Assembly (NCBI RefSeq): GCF_033547075.1 | Contig: NZ_CP137891.1 | Coordinates: 1,240,001 to 1,304,000 of the forward strand | Origin: Flavobacterium ardleyense | Lineage (GTDB): Bacteria > Bacteroidota > Bacteroidia > Flavobacteriales > Flavobacteriaceae | Direction: 5' to 3' | DNA: 64,000 nucleotides | Shown here: positions 27,601 to 35,804 of the stretch, in pieces | How the letters are laid out: every line of letters starts with the position of its first letter | How positions within the stretch are numbered: position 1 is the stretch's first letter | The notes under the pieces: model-generated | Told to the model about the DNA's origin: nothing | What the model saw: only the letters and a program-made list of their open reading frames with translations | Databases searched by the model: none | Made by a program: the position numbers and the translations under genes

Positions 27601-28573
27601 TCCATATCCTTCTATGATCAGTGCAGATGCTTTCTTAACTGAAAATTCATCATCAATAGATGGAACATTATACTTCTGGAGAAGACGTAATGCAGTACAA
27701 GATGCTAGTGCATATTATGCAACTTACACTTTAGCTGGTGGTGCTGGAACTGCAGGGTCAGCCTCGGCTCCAAGTCAAGTGCCAAATGGATTTATTCAAG
27801 TTGGACAAGGCTTTATTGCTAAAGCAAAATCTAGTGGCGCTGTGTTCACAAATTCAATGCGTACAAAACTAAATAACGACAATCAATTTTTCAAGAATGC
27901 AAATTCTCAAGATAGAAGTCGTATTTGGTTAAATGTTAGCAATACAGCTGGTGAATTTGGTCAAACACTTGTAGCCTATATGCCTCAAGCGGAGAATGAA
28001 CTAGATCGCACCGACGGAAAATACCTTGGTGACGGATCGACAGCACTTACATCTTGGTTGGACAATTCTGAATATATTATTCAAGGGCGTGCGCCGTTTG
28101 TATCTTCAGATGTAGTAGCATTAAACTTTAAAACGGCAACGGCAGGAAGCTACACAATTGCAATTGATCACGTGGATGGATTGTTTGAAGGTTCTCAAGA
28201 TATCTTCTTGCGTGATAATAGTGTTGGTGTTTTGCACGATTTAAAAAATGCAGCCTACACATTTGCTACGGAAGCGGGAAGTTTTAATACTCGTTTTGAC
28301 ATCGTGTACTTGAATCCTTTATCGGTTTCAAATCCAAATTTCGATTCAAATTCAGTAGTTCTTTACAAGAAACAAAACAATGTTGTAATCAACTCAGGAA
28401 TGACAACTCTTGAAAATGTTGAAGTTTACGATATTAGAGGTAGATTATTGGCTATTGCCAAAAGCATAAATTCGAACGAAGTTTCGATAAATGTTGGAGA
28501 GACTAACCAAGTTTTGATTGTGAAAATTACTTCGATTGATGGAGCGAAAGTCACTAAGAAAACCATCAATTAA
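21617..28573 (+). CDS. Giant T9SS cargo surface protein / adhesin-like, paralogue 3
   Basis: The product is about 2318 aa from ATG 21617 (MIKSLLSKFALLF); the in-frame TTG at 21590 is less likely because paralogue 1 starts with the same MIKSL. Order of parts: signal peptide to about 25; lectin-like module (about 26-270); IPT domain (about 272-360); Ig-like domain (about 361-470); fibronectin-III-like domain (about 473-590); a further beta-sandwich (about 600-830); a long strand-rich stretch of the 'NGNLT...GTFTNNGTM' type (about 830-1620) that looks like a beta-helix or filament; a PKD-like domain (about 1627-1710); another Ig-like domain (to about 1795); then the shared module of about 450 residues and the sorting domain (about 2236-2318, ending KVTKKTIN). 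Adhesion or glycan binding is an inference. Confidence 0.88.
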   Translation: MIKSLLSKFALLFCLSFIMTLTESYAQQTVFTETFSTAQSSAYTTNGAIGTSNWTVARSGQDFGARISGGILTLTNDATSAGNPTGWISATTNVSNFDNAYNPILSQNAGIVSWTFNMRQIRTNPRGFEFGQYGVAFILAGTLGSNVATGKGWALVLGNYGTTDAIRLVAYSNGLKTFSTKLSSKASGYTDFGREYTSARVEYNPADNRWSLYLRKDGSTFQNPKSGTLIFQETWIHTDYVNEPLTIMGGYWSAATTKNQTAFFDNISVSVQTPEIISIDPDSKIAGSSSFTMTVDGTGFLPSSKVQWNGQERPTTYVSSTTLTAVIPASDLVLSGNANVQVKNNTVLSNIVVFDIEPSGAPTLTLSKNSLPAFSTIQGTASSSETYTITGNNLESGATLTAPASFEMSVGSSITYSNPLVLQNNGGGLIGQPLTINVRVKAAATAGVYTGNITNAATGAVTKLVAVSGKVLALEPTTAATAINFTNVTSTTLTVNWTNGNGSNRIVLIKEASAVNALPVDGTNYTANGIIGIGSELGVGNFVVYKGAANSVNVTGLNPNTVYHVSVIEFNGPANAENYRSVHAPGNVTTANSPAGLQVKVANTSYKIDFDTTVDGVNLGEFQGAGIAKIAEPGQLDSDSWAFTGFEGGVINFGGNSPEDSSYEMGASDGDVDESGIYAFNVSSTATDNYTLGIKPGGSDFNPGTVTLRLHNRTGATITSLNIGYKIYIKNVENSSTKISFSHKLESASNFINAIAEIDVISDASIDLNPTWKASYRVVTLTGLNIPSDKYYNLRWSGSTATATAVQDEFGIDDIEVIANTSTNTVAFDGIAEDFVLQGNANLSADLSVQNRLQFNGGKLSIKDKTLTIAGKVENTIANGLVGGFDSKLVVRGTQNPSLSFDTAANTLQSFSLIGANPNTVTALNNFSVSNLLSVDEQQILNLGTNTVNGNLTSIQNNGIIRTQNVTATPFASGKTWGGTGILNMNATSTDQTLVAGTYNNLTLSSTAGTTAVANLTVNGKLDLPKPNASATQGSLSMAGFTLTMGPDGINTGIGDVTGIIKRDVFAPNKTYTFGHPNSSITFPPAGTLPTSMSAKLTIGTAPTWKAGTILRQFDIIHTGAINTKAIIRQHYLDSELNGNAESRLAFWAHTISPLNTFDQGRSNNNTTDNWVEISNANVGLYFKNTFGQVFITLDEGADSDLTWNGSESTSWITAVNWTPKGVPSATTKVLIPNVSTGSNRYPIIDATSSVKTITIDAGAVVNTPDNSVLTVYDGAGAWQNNGIFNPGNGTVLFNNIDATISGSTSFNNLTIATGAGLRALEGNYMSIAGTFTNNGTMFTTLTPNTIEFKGTNQIIPAPGGLEFGGYHHLKVTGTGAIIAPTTLNVRGNLTINQPINFTAKTINLAGISNQTIAGTAAINFSNLIVNKETGAVILAKDISVGGTLTLTKGNVVLGANNLTLGSTAVAGTFGTNTMIVADGIGLVRRPVTAIGSYFFPIGELAGAPSYAPITVNVTAGSFSSAFIAVNLKDIKHPNNNSSQNYLRKYWSVTQNGITGAVATITGKYDAVDVLGVEAEIAAAQFNGAFNVVSNPWIKFGTLSNNTIVATNATLTAGQASVFTGIKAGVFSVEVFGYGEFCKGSDAFLTAEVVGGDAPFTYTWSNGLANSQIVQVPTNIDGETNYTLTVRDANGFVAVDNTNPVKILPLTVPGTVVSQQICAATSPADVLLSGSVGKVLYWQRSQTSDFNVFTNISNFTTTLTGAEVGQLNQTTYFRAVVESGNCGQQVSNTATIEIKSTTWDGNNWSDGIPTANTSAIFTGAFTATASIEACSIVVNNNAAVTIRATFDVTLNGALTVESGSFKMESNTNLIQLTDVQNSGNIIVERESSKLYRSDYTMWGSPVTGAQTLKQFSPLTVVTRFYTYNTSTDQFNTIVPETNTFASGKGYLIRMPDNHTIFGTTVQATSWTGIFTGKPTNGTVPVELAQTLNGFNMLSNPYPSMISADAFLTENSSSIDGTLYFWRRRNAVQDASAYYATYTLAGGAGTAGSASAPSQVPNGFIQVGQGFIAKAKSSGAVFTNSMRTKLNNDNQFFKNANSQDRSRIWLNVSNTAGEFGQTLVAYMPQAENELDRTDGKYLGDGSTALTSWLDNSEYIIQGRAPFVSSDVVALNFKTATAGSYTIAIDHVDGLFEGSQDIFLRDNSVGVLHDLKNAAYTFATEAGSFNTRFDIVYLNPLSVSNPNFDSNSVVLYKKQNNVVINSGMTTLENVEVYDIRGRLLAIAKSINSNEVSINVGETNQVLIVKITSIDGAKVTKKTIN

Positions 28574-28598
28574 TTTTAAAAATTTTATTTTATAAAAA

Positions 28599-28626
28599 GA
28601 ATCGCCCTTAGTGGCGATTTTTTTTT
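28599..28626 (+). terminator. Terminator after surface-protein paralogue 3
   Basis: AATCGCC-cttagt-GGCGATT plus a T run, a diverged version of the hairpins after the other two paralogues. Confidence 0.8.
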
Positions 28627-28740
28627 GAGATAAAATCAAAGTGTGATCAGTGAGAAAGAATGCATTATTGGAATCACTTTTTCCGATCTTCCGTCATCTA
28701 TTTTAAAGTAAGTAGTTTTACCAGATTCTTTAAGTATTCC

Positions 28741-29543
28741 AGGTAGAGAAGAGTACTTCATTTTTCTTAATGCGTTAATGGTAGAAGAAATTTAACCATT
28801 ACGAAGTTAAGTTTCATTAAGTTTTACCGGTAGAGACGAATACTTCATTTTCCTTAATGCCTTACTGGCGGAAAAAATTTAACAATTACAAAGTTAAGTT
28901 TCATTAAGTTTTACGGGTAGAAACGAGTACTTCATTTCTTAATGGTAGAAAAAATTTAACCATTAAGAAGCTAAGCTTCATTAAGTTTTATGGGTGGAGA
29001 CGAATACTACATTTTTCTTAATGCCTTAATGGTAGAAAAAAAATAACCATTAAGAAGTTAAGTTTCATTAAGTTTTACGGGTAAAGACGAGTACTTTCTT
29101 AATGCCTTACTAGTAGAAAAAATTTAACCATTAAGAAGTTAAGTTTCATTAAGTTTTATGGGTAGAAACGATTACTTCATTTCTTAATGCCTTACTGGTA
29201 GAAAAAAGTAAATCATTAAGAAGTTAAGTTTCATTAAGTTTCATTAAGTTTTACGGGTAGAGAAGAGTACTTTATTTTTCCTAATGCCTTAATGGTAGAA
29301 AAAAAATAACCATTAAGAAGTTAAGTTTCCTTAAGTTTTACGGGTAGAGATGAGTACTTCATTTTACTTAATGCCTTAATGGTAGAAAAAAAATAACCAT
29401 TAAGAAATTAAGTTTCATTAAGTTTTATGGGTGGAGAAGAATACTACATTTTTCTTAATGCCTTTTAGGTTGAGAAATTTAACCATTAAGAAGTTATGTT
29501 TCATTGAGTTTTAGAGGTAAATAAGAAAACTTCATTTTTGTTA
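28741..29543. repeat. Minisatellite-like array, units of about 87 bp
   Basis: Nine to ten degenerate units follow one another. The landmark GTTAAGTTTCATTAAG starts near 28806, 28893, 28970, 29057, 29139, 29223, 29320, 29407 and 29493, so spacings run from 77 to 97 with 87 most common. Each unit reads roughly: TTAATGGTAGAAAAAA, AACCATTAAGAAGTTAAG, TTTCATTAAGTTTTACGGG, TAGAGACGAGTACTTCATTT, CTTAATGCC. TAATGGT and ACCATTA within a unit are complementary. No start/stop pattern supports coding. The remainder of 28627-29735 holds a decayed copy of the 21165 segment (about 29590-29720). Confidence 0.85.
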
Positions 29544-29735
29544 AAATTGAAAAGACAAAAAATTCTTTCTGAATATGATAGATGATTCCAATGATTTTAC
29601 CTTCAACCGAAGCCAAAATCGCCTTCTTGCTTGAGGTCGACAAATCCACAGTCTGCCTCGGTCCAGATGCTAGATGAAGTACACTGAAGTCTTTTGGCGA
29701 AAGCCTTTAAAAAATATAAGGAAAGTACTAACCAA

Positions 29736-30122
29736 TTAATTCAATGCGTAAGGTACGCTCAATTTGAAGGACGGGACAACTACTTTGAACTTTCGAGTGC
29801 TAGTGAAATTAACCATATTAAAGTAGCCTTTCATCGAGCCAAAAGGTGATTCTAGAAAACACCCTGAACTGTAGGAATGAGATTCTCCCGGCTTCAAAAC
29901 CGGTTTAAGACCAACAACACCTTCGCCTTCGACTACCTCAGGATCGTTGAGCGCATCAAAAATATCCCAATGTCTTGAAATAAGTTGTACTGAATCTTTA
30001 CTATGATTCTCAATAGTTATCTGATAACTGAACGCAAAATGCAAGCGGTAGTTTTTAAGGAAAGTACCTTCAAAACCTGTAAGTACCGTGATTTTTATAC
30101 CTCGTGTGATTTGTGTAACCAT
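29736..30122 (-). CDS. apaG: ApaG (Co2+/Mg2+ efflux-associated) domain protein
   Basis: The product is 128 aa and matches ApaG along its full length: VTQITRGIKITVLTGFEG, FAFSYQITIENHSKDSVQLI, SRHWDIFDAL, EVVEGEGVVGLKPVLKPGES, YSSGCFLESPFGSMKGYF. The fold is an immunoglobulin-like beta-sandwich, related to the domain in some F-box proteins. Its biochemical role is poorly understood; mutants elsewhere affect cobalt resistance. It is downstream of, and on the same strand as, the Plug-like gene, about 60 bases away. Confidence 0.93.
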   Translation of the reverse strand: MVTQITRGIKITVLTGFEGTFLKNYRLHFAFSYQITIENHSKDSVQLISRHWDIFDALNDPEVVEGEGVVGLKPVLKPGESHSYSSGCFLESPFGSMKGYFNMVNFTSTRKFKVVVPSFKLSVPYALN

Positions 30123-30182
30123 AACTGCTAAGATGACGAATGTTTCTCAAAATTACAAAAAATTCTCAACAATTGGCAATTG

Positions 30183-31433
30183 TTAATTGGTTATATCCAA
30201 GGAACTTGCAGCGCCGCGACCAATTACTCTATCATAGCGCTGATTGCTTTCGCGGTAATAAACCAAGACAATATAGCTATTCTCGGTTTCGTAAAAATTG
30301 CCATCGATGGCGTTTTTTTGATCGATTACACCATTTTTGTCCGCAATCTGATATTGATAGTTTGTAAAACCTTGTTTAATCATAATAGCTTTTTCGTACA
30401 ATCCATTTTTTGCGTTATACTCCATCCGATTTTCTTCGCCCAAAGCATAATTATTGAACTTCCCGTTTACGTAAATATCTTTTTTGGTAAAATTTGCCGG
30501 CGCCGACAGTGTGAAAAATACCCAAGCATAATCTGATTCAACGCTGAAATCTTCGGCGCCCAAATTATTGACAAGGAAACTACCGTTGATGTCCGGGGCA
30601 AGTGTGTAAGGCTTGTTGGCTCTAGCGTCGTGCTGGTACAAATGCGCATTATAGATCTCTTTTGAATCTACCCGACCTACATAATTATTTGCCGAACGAA
30701 TGTCTTTATTTTCGAAATATAGAAATTCATTACCGCCCCAAAATTGGGTTTCGGAATCATATTTATAAATCAAATCATTCCCAATGGTGTACATCGGTTT
30801 TATATTTGAAATAGCATTTTTAAACTCGCCATTCTTTACTAGTAGTACTTTTACGTTTTGAGTTGGATTTTGAAATTGCAAGTTAGGCGACAAAATAGAG
30901 AATTCTAAATTCTGTTTTTCCTTGATAACACTAATATTTCTAGCTCGTTTTACTTGAACAGGAACTTGTACAATGTCTTCAAAAAGTATCAGCTTACGCG
31001 AAAAAACCACTTCTTTTTCTTCGTTTAGAATTTTGATGAGGTAGTTTCCACTAATTAAAAACTGCGTTAATTTATTTGGAAACGATAATCTGTAATGTGA
31101 ATATAATTGTAGCGTATTGAAAGAATTGGTATAATTCTGAATTCGTTGATTGTCGAAACCTTGAATATAATCTATTTTTGATAATCCTGATGGATTCCAA
31201 TTGTAATCGCAGTGTTGAATTTCGTAGTAATAATCTGCTTCGTTGCCAAAAAGGTCGTCGAATTCTAATTGAAAAGAATCTCTCAAACCTATGATTGGAT
31301 CTGAAACTTGTCCATTTTGATAAAAAGCTACGGTCTTTATATTAAAGGGAGGCGGTGTTTCTACAACTTTCTGAGCTAGTGAATTTGAGATAAATCCTAG
31401 AAAAAGCAGGGCAGAAACTATAAACTTATACAT
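30183..31433 (-). CDS. T9SS Plug-like outer-membrane-associated protein (DUF5103)
   Basis: The product is about 416 aa. ATG 31433 (MYKFIVSALLFLGFISNSLA) gives a clean signal peptide; the upstream in-frame start at 31466 would spoil it. The body is typical of DUF5103: FYQNGQVSDPIIGLRDSFQL, YYYEIQHCDYNWNPSGLS, GNYLIKIL, and near the end DIYVNGKFNNYAL and QNAIDGNFYETENSYIVLVY. This family includes the Plug protein that closes the SprA translocon pore of T9SS in Flavobacterium johnsoniae. Given PorU, PorV and T9SS cargo in the same window, that role is plausible, but other DUF5103 members could differ. Confidence 0.8.
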   Translation of the reverse strand: MYKFIVSALLFLGFISNSLAQKVVETPPPFNIKTVAFYQNGQVSDPIIGLRDSFQLEFDDLFGNEADYYYEIQHCDYNWNPSGLSKIDYIQGFDNQRIQNYTNSFNTLQLYSHYRLSFPNKLTQFLISGNYLIKILNEEKEVVFSRKLILFEDIVQVPVQVKRARNISVIKEKQNLEFSILSPNLQFQNPTQNVKVLLVKNGEFKNAISNIKPMYTIGNDLIYKYDSETQFWGGNEFLYFENKDIRSANNYVGRVDSKEIYNAHLYQHDARANKPYTLAPDINGSFLVNNLGAEDFSVESDYAWVFFTLSAPANFTKKDIYVNGKFNNYALGEENRMEYNAKNGLYEKAIMIKQGFTNYQYQIADKNGVIDQKNAIDGNFYETENSYIVLVYYRESNQRYDRVIGRGAASSLDITN

Positions 31434-31517
31434 ATTTTGAATATTTGAAGATTGTAAATATAACAATTTCTCAAGTACAATTGCAGTGCCACAAAATGAA
31501 TAGAGTGGAGAAGAGGG

Positions 31518-32282
31518 TTACTTTGTGCAGACAGGAATTATTTCGCCCTTAGCAAGTGCGTATTTTTCTACATCTTCTGCCGGAAGGGTTTTAGTATAAT
31601 CAACTTCTTCAACTTTAAAGCCCTCCGATCTTAGGGTGTCAAAGTAATCGCGACCGTAGATTCGAACGTGGTCATATTGTCCAAAGATTGCGGCACGTTC
31701 TTTTGCGTCTGTAATAGTGTCGTCGGTAAAAGTTGTGGCTCGCTGTAATTCTTGAGGTACCTGAAGAATGGCCATTCCACCGGGTTTTAAAACTCTATAT
31801 AATTCCTGCATTGCCTTTCTATCGTCAGGAATATGTTCTAAAACGTGGTTGCAGAGAATTACATCGTACATATTATCTTCAAAGGGAAGATTGCAAATAT
31901 CTGCTTTGACGTCTGCTAATGGCGATAGTAAATCGGTGGTGGTGTAATCTAGATTCTTTTGGTTTCTAAATCTTTTGTAAAATGCTTGCTCAGGAGCGAA
32001 GTGTAAAACTTTTTTGGGAGCGGTAAAAAAATCGGTTTCATTTTGGAGGTATAACCACAATAATCTGTGGCGCTCAAGAGAAAGCGTTCCTGGAGCCAAA
32101 ACATTATCGCGTTGTTTGCCATAACCATACGGTAAGAATTTCTTAAAACTCTTACCGTCTATAGGATCTGTGTATTTATCGCCCTTGAGCAAGGTGGCCA
32201 AAATTGGTCGTACCACGTAGCTCAACCTTATTAATAAAGGTCTGGGAATTAAATTTAAAACGTAACTAAAAATTTTTTTCAT
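31518..32282 (-). CDS. SAM-dependent methyltransferase (class I, type 11)
   Basis: The product is 254 aa. The SAM-binding core is clear: KVLHFAPEQAF as motif I, TDLLSPLADVKADICNLPFE, then YDVILCNHVLEHIPDDRKAM and ELYRVLKPGGMAILQVP. Residues 1-45 are basic and partly hydrophobic (LIPRPLLIRLSYVVRPILAT), which may place it at the membrane. The substrate is unknown; related flavobacterial genes are annotated only as methyltransferases. It precedes map by 41 bases in transcription order, so map and this gene are likely one transcript. Confidence 0.85.
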   Translation of the reverse strand: MKKIFSYVLNLIPRPLLIRLSYVVRPILATLLKGDKYTDPIDGKSFKKFLPYGYGKQRDNVLAPGTLSLERHRLLWLYLQNETDFFTAPKKVLHFAPEQAFYKRFRNQKNLDYTTTDLLSPLADVKADICNLPFEDNMYDVILCNHVLEHIPDDRKAMQELYRVLKPGGMAILQVPQELQRATTFTDDTITDAKERAAIFGQYDHVRIYGRDYFDTLRSEGFKVEEVDYTKTLPAEDVEKYALAKGEIIPVCTK

Positions 32283-32323
32283 ACTACTCTTCCGAGTGAA
32301 TAACCGTTATAGAGAAAACAGTA

Positions 32324-33142
32324 TTACAGGACTAAAGGCGTTTTTCTGAACTCATCTTCCTCATTAGATTCGATTCCTAATGCTTTATAAATATATGCAA
32401 AGGTTGATAGTAGCTCAGGTTTCCCGTCGATAAGAGCAACATCGTGCTCAAAGTGTGCCGATGGTTTTCCGTCTGCTGTTAAGATTGTCCAGCCGTCCTT
32501 AAGCTGTTTAATGTTTTTTGTACCTAGATTGATCATTGGCTCGATTGCCACGACCATTCCTTCAACAAAAAGTTTTCCTTTACCTTTTTTACCGTAGTTA
32601 GGCATTTCGGGATCTTCGTGCATTTTGCGACCAAGCCCATGTCCTACAAGTTCGCGTACGACGCTGTAGCCGTGACTTTCGGTGTATTTTTGAATTGCGC
32701 TGCCCACATCTTCTACTCGATTTCCAGCTTTAAATTCGCGGATTCCAACGTAAAGTGATTCTTTGGTTACTTGAAGAAGTTTTTCGACTTCTGGAGATAC
32801 TTCACCAATTTTAAATGAATACGCGTGGTCTCCGTAGAAACCATTTTTTAAAGCACCACAATCTACCGAGATAATATCTCCTTCTTGTAACGGTGTGGCA
32901 TTTGGAATTCCGTGTACAACTTGAGCATTTGGTGACATACAAAGTGAATTTGGGAATCCGTACATTCCCAGAAATCCTGGCTCTGCGCCATGATCTCTAA
33001 TAAATTCTTCGGCTAATTTGTCAATGTACAATGAAGTAACGCCAGGTTTCATTTCTGGAGCAATCATTCCGAGACATTTTGAAACAATCATAGCACTTTC
33101 GCGCATTAGTTCAATTTCTTCTCGTGTTTTTGGGATAATCAT
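32324..33142 (-). CDS. map: Type I methionine aminopeptidase
   Basis: The product is 272 aa. It removes the initiator methionine from new proteins in the cytoplasm. The active-site landmarks are present: the histidine in QVVHGIPN, metal aspartates in VDCGALK and GDHAYSF, histidine in VGHGLGRKMHEDP, glutamate in VVAIEPMIN and the last glutamate in SAHFEHDVAL. There is no N-terminal zinc-finger extension (type Ia). The C-terminus carries about 25 extra residues (ALGIESNEEDEFRKTPLVL) common to Bacteroidota members. Confidence 0.95.
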   Translation of the reverse strand: MIIPKTREEIELMRESAMIVSKCLGMIAPEMKPGVTSLYIDKLAEEFIRDHGAEPGFLGMYGFPNSLCMSPNAQVVHGIPNATPLQEGDIISVDCGALKNGFYGDHAYSFKIGEVSPEVEKLLQVTKESLYVGIREFKAGNRVEDVGSAIQKYTESHGYSVVRELVGHGLGRKMHEDPEMPNYGKKGKGKLFVEGMVVAIEPMINLGTKNIKQLKDGWTILTADGKPSAHFEHDVALIDGKPELLSTFAYIYKALGIESNEEDEFRKTPLVL

Positions 33143-33215
33143 AATGTGTTATTTTCAGTTGGCAAAAGTACTAAAATATGCTATTTGTAAGGGAATTAAC
33201 CGCCGTAAATTAAAG

Positions 33216-33659
33216 TTAAACCTCTCTTTCTAGGATTTGAAGCATATCATATTCAAGTGAAACTGTTGGCTTCTCTACAATACGACCTAGTTCTTCTCCA
33301 TGTTTAAAAAAGATAAAGGTTGGAATTTTTGTAATGTTCATTCCTTCTTCATAATTTTCTGGAGTCTTTTTAGTAAGATCCATAGATGCATTTACAATAC
33401 GCGATTCGTCAATACCAGCCTCATTTAAAATTTTATAGAATCTAGGAATTTCGCGGTGACAGTCCCCGCACCAAGTTGCCATGTAAATTGAAATACTTAC
33501 TTCGGCAATTTCAGATTTCAAATCATTGAGTAAAACCGAATCGACATGGTACGAATCATACTCTTTTTTGTACCAATGATATTCTCTTTCTAATATAGCT
33601 TCAGAAATAACGCCGACAAATATATTTTCTAAATGATCTTTATGAGAATCGTTTTCCAT
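33216..33659 (-). CDS. Thioredoxin-family protein
   Basis: The product is 147 aa, without a signal peptide, so cytoplasmic. The thioredoxin active site reads ATWCGDCHREIPRF, a CxxC with Gly-Asp between the cysteines. The cis-proline region is NITKIPTFIFFKHGEELGRI. An N-terminal extension of about 50 residues (HLENIFVGVISEAILEREYH) precedes the fold. Likely a disulfide reductase or a redox partner; the substrate is unknown. It sits between gpmI and map, all on the minus strand, with gaps of 43 and 73 bases. Confidence 0.87.
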   Translation of the reverse strand: MENDSHKDHLENIFVGVISEAILEREYHWYKKEYDSYHVDSVLLNDLKSEIAEVSISIYMATWCGDCHREIPRFYKILNEAGIDESRIVNASMDLTKKTPENYEEGMNITKIPTFIFFKHGEELGRIVEKPTVSLEYDMLQILEREV

Positions 33660-33702
33660 GTTGTTTTTAATTTATAAATTGATAATTTACAATATAGCGC
33701 AT

Positions 33703-35220
33703 TTATAATAATGAATGCTGAGTCATTACTTCAGGTTTTTCTACACCCATCAATTCCAATATAGTTGGGGCAATATCTGCCAATACACCGTTGCGAATAG
33801 CTTTCAACGTCTTATCGATCAATATAATTGGGACGGGATTGGTTGTATGTGCGGTATTTGGCGATCCGTCAGGATTAATCATCGTTTCGCAATTTCCGTG
33901 ATCTGCGATTAAGATTGTAGTATAATCGCTATTGTTTGCTGCGGTTAGCACTCTCTCAACCGCTTTGTCAACCGCTTCGCAAGCTGCAATTGCCGCTTCC
34001 ATAACGCCGGTATGTCCTACCATATCGCCATTGGCAAAATTTAAACATACAAAATCGACTTCGCTTTTTTCGAGAACGGGTACTAGTTGATCGCAGATAT
34101 CAAATGCACTCATTTCAGGCTGCAAATCATAGGTCGGAACTTTTGGGGAAGGACACATTATTCGGCTCTCACCTTCAAATCGGTCTTCTCGTCCACCTGA
34201 AAAGAAGAAAGTAACGTGTGGGTATTTTTCTGTTTCGGCAATTCGCAATTGAGTTTTTCCGGCATCGGCGAGAACCTCTCCCAAGGTTTTTTGTAAATTA
34301 TCCTTGTAGTAGATGACATGCATATTTTGGAAAGAATCATCATAGCTCGTCATTGTAACAAAGTAGAGCGGGAGTTTATGCATTTCGCAATCTGGATAAT
34401 CTGTTTGCGTCATTGCTTCTACCAACTGTCTTCCTCTATCAGTGCGGAAATTAAAGAAAATTACAACATCATCTTTATCTATTGTAGCAATTGGTTTCTG
34501 ATGATCATCAACCATGACAATTGGATTGATAAACTCATCAGTAATATCATTCGCATAACTTTCCTGAATACTTTTTATAGCATCTTGAGAGGGTGCGCCG
34601 CGACCATTGATGAGAAGTTCGTACGAAAGTTTAATACGTTCCCAACGTCTATCGCGGTCCATGGCATAATAGCGACCAATTATTGTAGCTAACTTTGCCG
34701 TAGTATCTTTAGTAAAATTTTGAAGTTCATTAATAAAGAACTCTCCGGATTTAGGATCAACGTCTCGACCATCGGTAAAGGCGTGGATAAACACATCTTT
34801 GAGTCCAAAATCTTGAGTTGCTTCAACGAGCGCTTTTAGGTGATTGATGTGCGAATGAACTCCACCATCTGACACCAAACCCATCAAGTGAACTTTCTTT
34901 TGATTTTTTTTAGCGTAAGCGAAAGCTTCCAAAAGAACTTTCTCGTTCATAATTTGTCTAGAACTACAAGCATTATTTATCCGCTGTAATTCCTGAAAAA
35001 CTATGCGACCAGCACCAAGATTCATGTGTCCAACTTCGCTATTTCCCATTTGACCCTCGGGCAAACCAACATTAAGTCCGTCTGTACGAAGCTGCGCGTG
35101 AGGATATTTGAGGTATAAACTATCTATATAAGGAGTATGTGCATTGTCAATGGCTGAAACTTTGGGATCTGGAGATTTTCCCCAACCGTCAAGAATCATT
35201 AAAAGTACTTTTTTGTGCAT
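33703..35220 (-). CDS. gpmI: 2,3-bisphosphoglycerate-independent phosphoglycerate mutase
   Basis: The product is 505 aa, the normal length. It interconverts 3- and 2-phosphoglycerate in glycolysis and gluconeogenesis using two Mn ions. Landmarks: LLMILDGWGKSP with the first metal aspartate, the phosphorylated serine in GQMGNSEVGHMNLGAGR, SDGGVHSH, AFTDGRDVDP, GRYYAMDRDRRWER, FNFRTDRGRQ, NGDMVGHTG and TILIADHGNCE. It begins a likely operon with the thioredoxin-like and map genes. Confidence 0.96.
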   Translation of the reverse strand: MHKKVLLMILDGWGKSPDPKVSAIDNAHTPYIDSLYLKYPHAQLRTDGLNVGLPEGQMGNSEVGHMNLGAGRIVFQELQRINNACSSRQIMNEKVLLEAFAYAKKNQKKVHLMGLVSDGGVHSHINHLKALVEATQDFGLKDVFIHAFTDGRDVDPKSGEFFINELQNFTKDTTAKLATIIGRYYAMDRDRRWERIKLSYELLINGRGAPSQDAIKSIQESYANDITDEFINPIVMVDDHQKPIATIDKDDVVIFFNFRTDRGRQLVEAMTQTDYPDCEMHKLPLYFVTMTSYDDSFQNMHVIYYKDNLQKTLGEVLADAGKTQLRIAETEKYPHVTFFFSGGREDRFEGESRIMCPSPKVPTYDLQPEMSAFDICDQLVPVLEKSEVDFVCLNFANGDMVGHTGVMEAAIAACEAVDKAVERVLTAANNSDYTTILIADHGNCETMINPDGSPNTAHTTNPVPIILIDKTLKAIRNGVLADIAPTILELMGVEKPEVMTQHSLL

Positions 35221-35739
35221 CTTTCTGTTTTTAATTTAAAGAAAAAAAATGAGCAGCTGTAGCTACAAAGGTACTATTTCAAACTCAATTGTTGGCCTGA
35301 TTGTTTTCTATAAAATTAACTTTTTATGGAAGCGTAAAGCCTAATAAAAAGAAGCTTCGCGGGTTGATCAAAACTTAAAATTATATATAAAACTGTGAAA
35401 ATTAGATAATTAATTAAGACTTGTGGTACAATAGTTGCATAATCAATAATATACTACCGAATCCCTGCGATTATTTTTTAACGCCAACTTCATTATCGCT
35501 GAAATGCATTTTTGACCAATTTTACATTAACCAAACTTAATCTTACCATTAATATGCTTATAGGAGGTTAAGAAAAAATGCGCACTATATTACTATATAG
35601 AAATACTATTACTTATATATTTACGTTCAACTATTATATGTTTTACATTTTTGAGGCGATTTTTGTAAGAATAGTTCGAAATTTTTTGAGCTTCAACGTT
35701 AAAATGTGCGCTTTAACAGTAATTTTTTACCAAAATCAA
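35221..35739. other. Divergent intergenic region between gpmI and an L,D-transpeptidase
   Basis: About 520 very AT-rich bases with no ORF or RNA gene that I can support. It separates two divergent genes and should hold both promoters; only the one on the plus strand (35740-35769) is clear. Confidence 0.4.
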
Positions 35740-35769
35740 TTGCATAACAAAAAATAGTTTTTACATTTG
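35740..35769 (+). promoter_or_regulatory. Bacteroidota-type promoter of the L,D-transpeptidase gene
   Basis: TTG (35740-35742), 19 bases, then TACATTTG (35762-35769), matching TTG-N19-TAnnTTTG. It lies about 35 bases before the ATG at 35805. Confidence 0.75.
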
Positions 35770-35804
35770 GCAACCCGAGTTTAACATTAACCTAAAGATA
35801 ATCA

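Noticed and set aside
28741..29543. Repeat array considered as a CRISPR
   Set aside because: Units vary in length and are similar over their whole length; there are no unique spacers and no cas genes.
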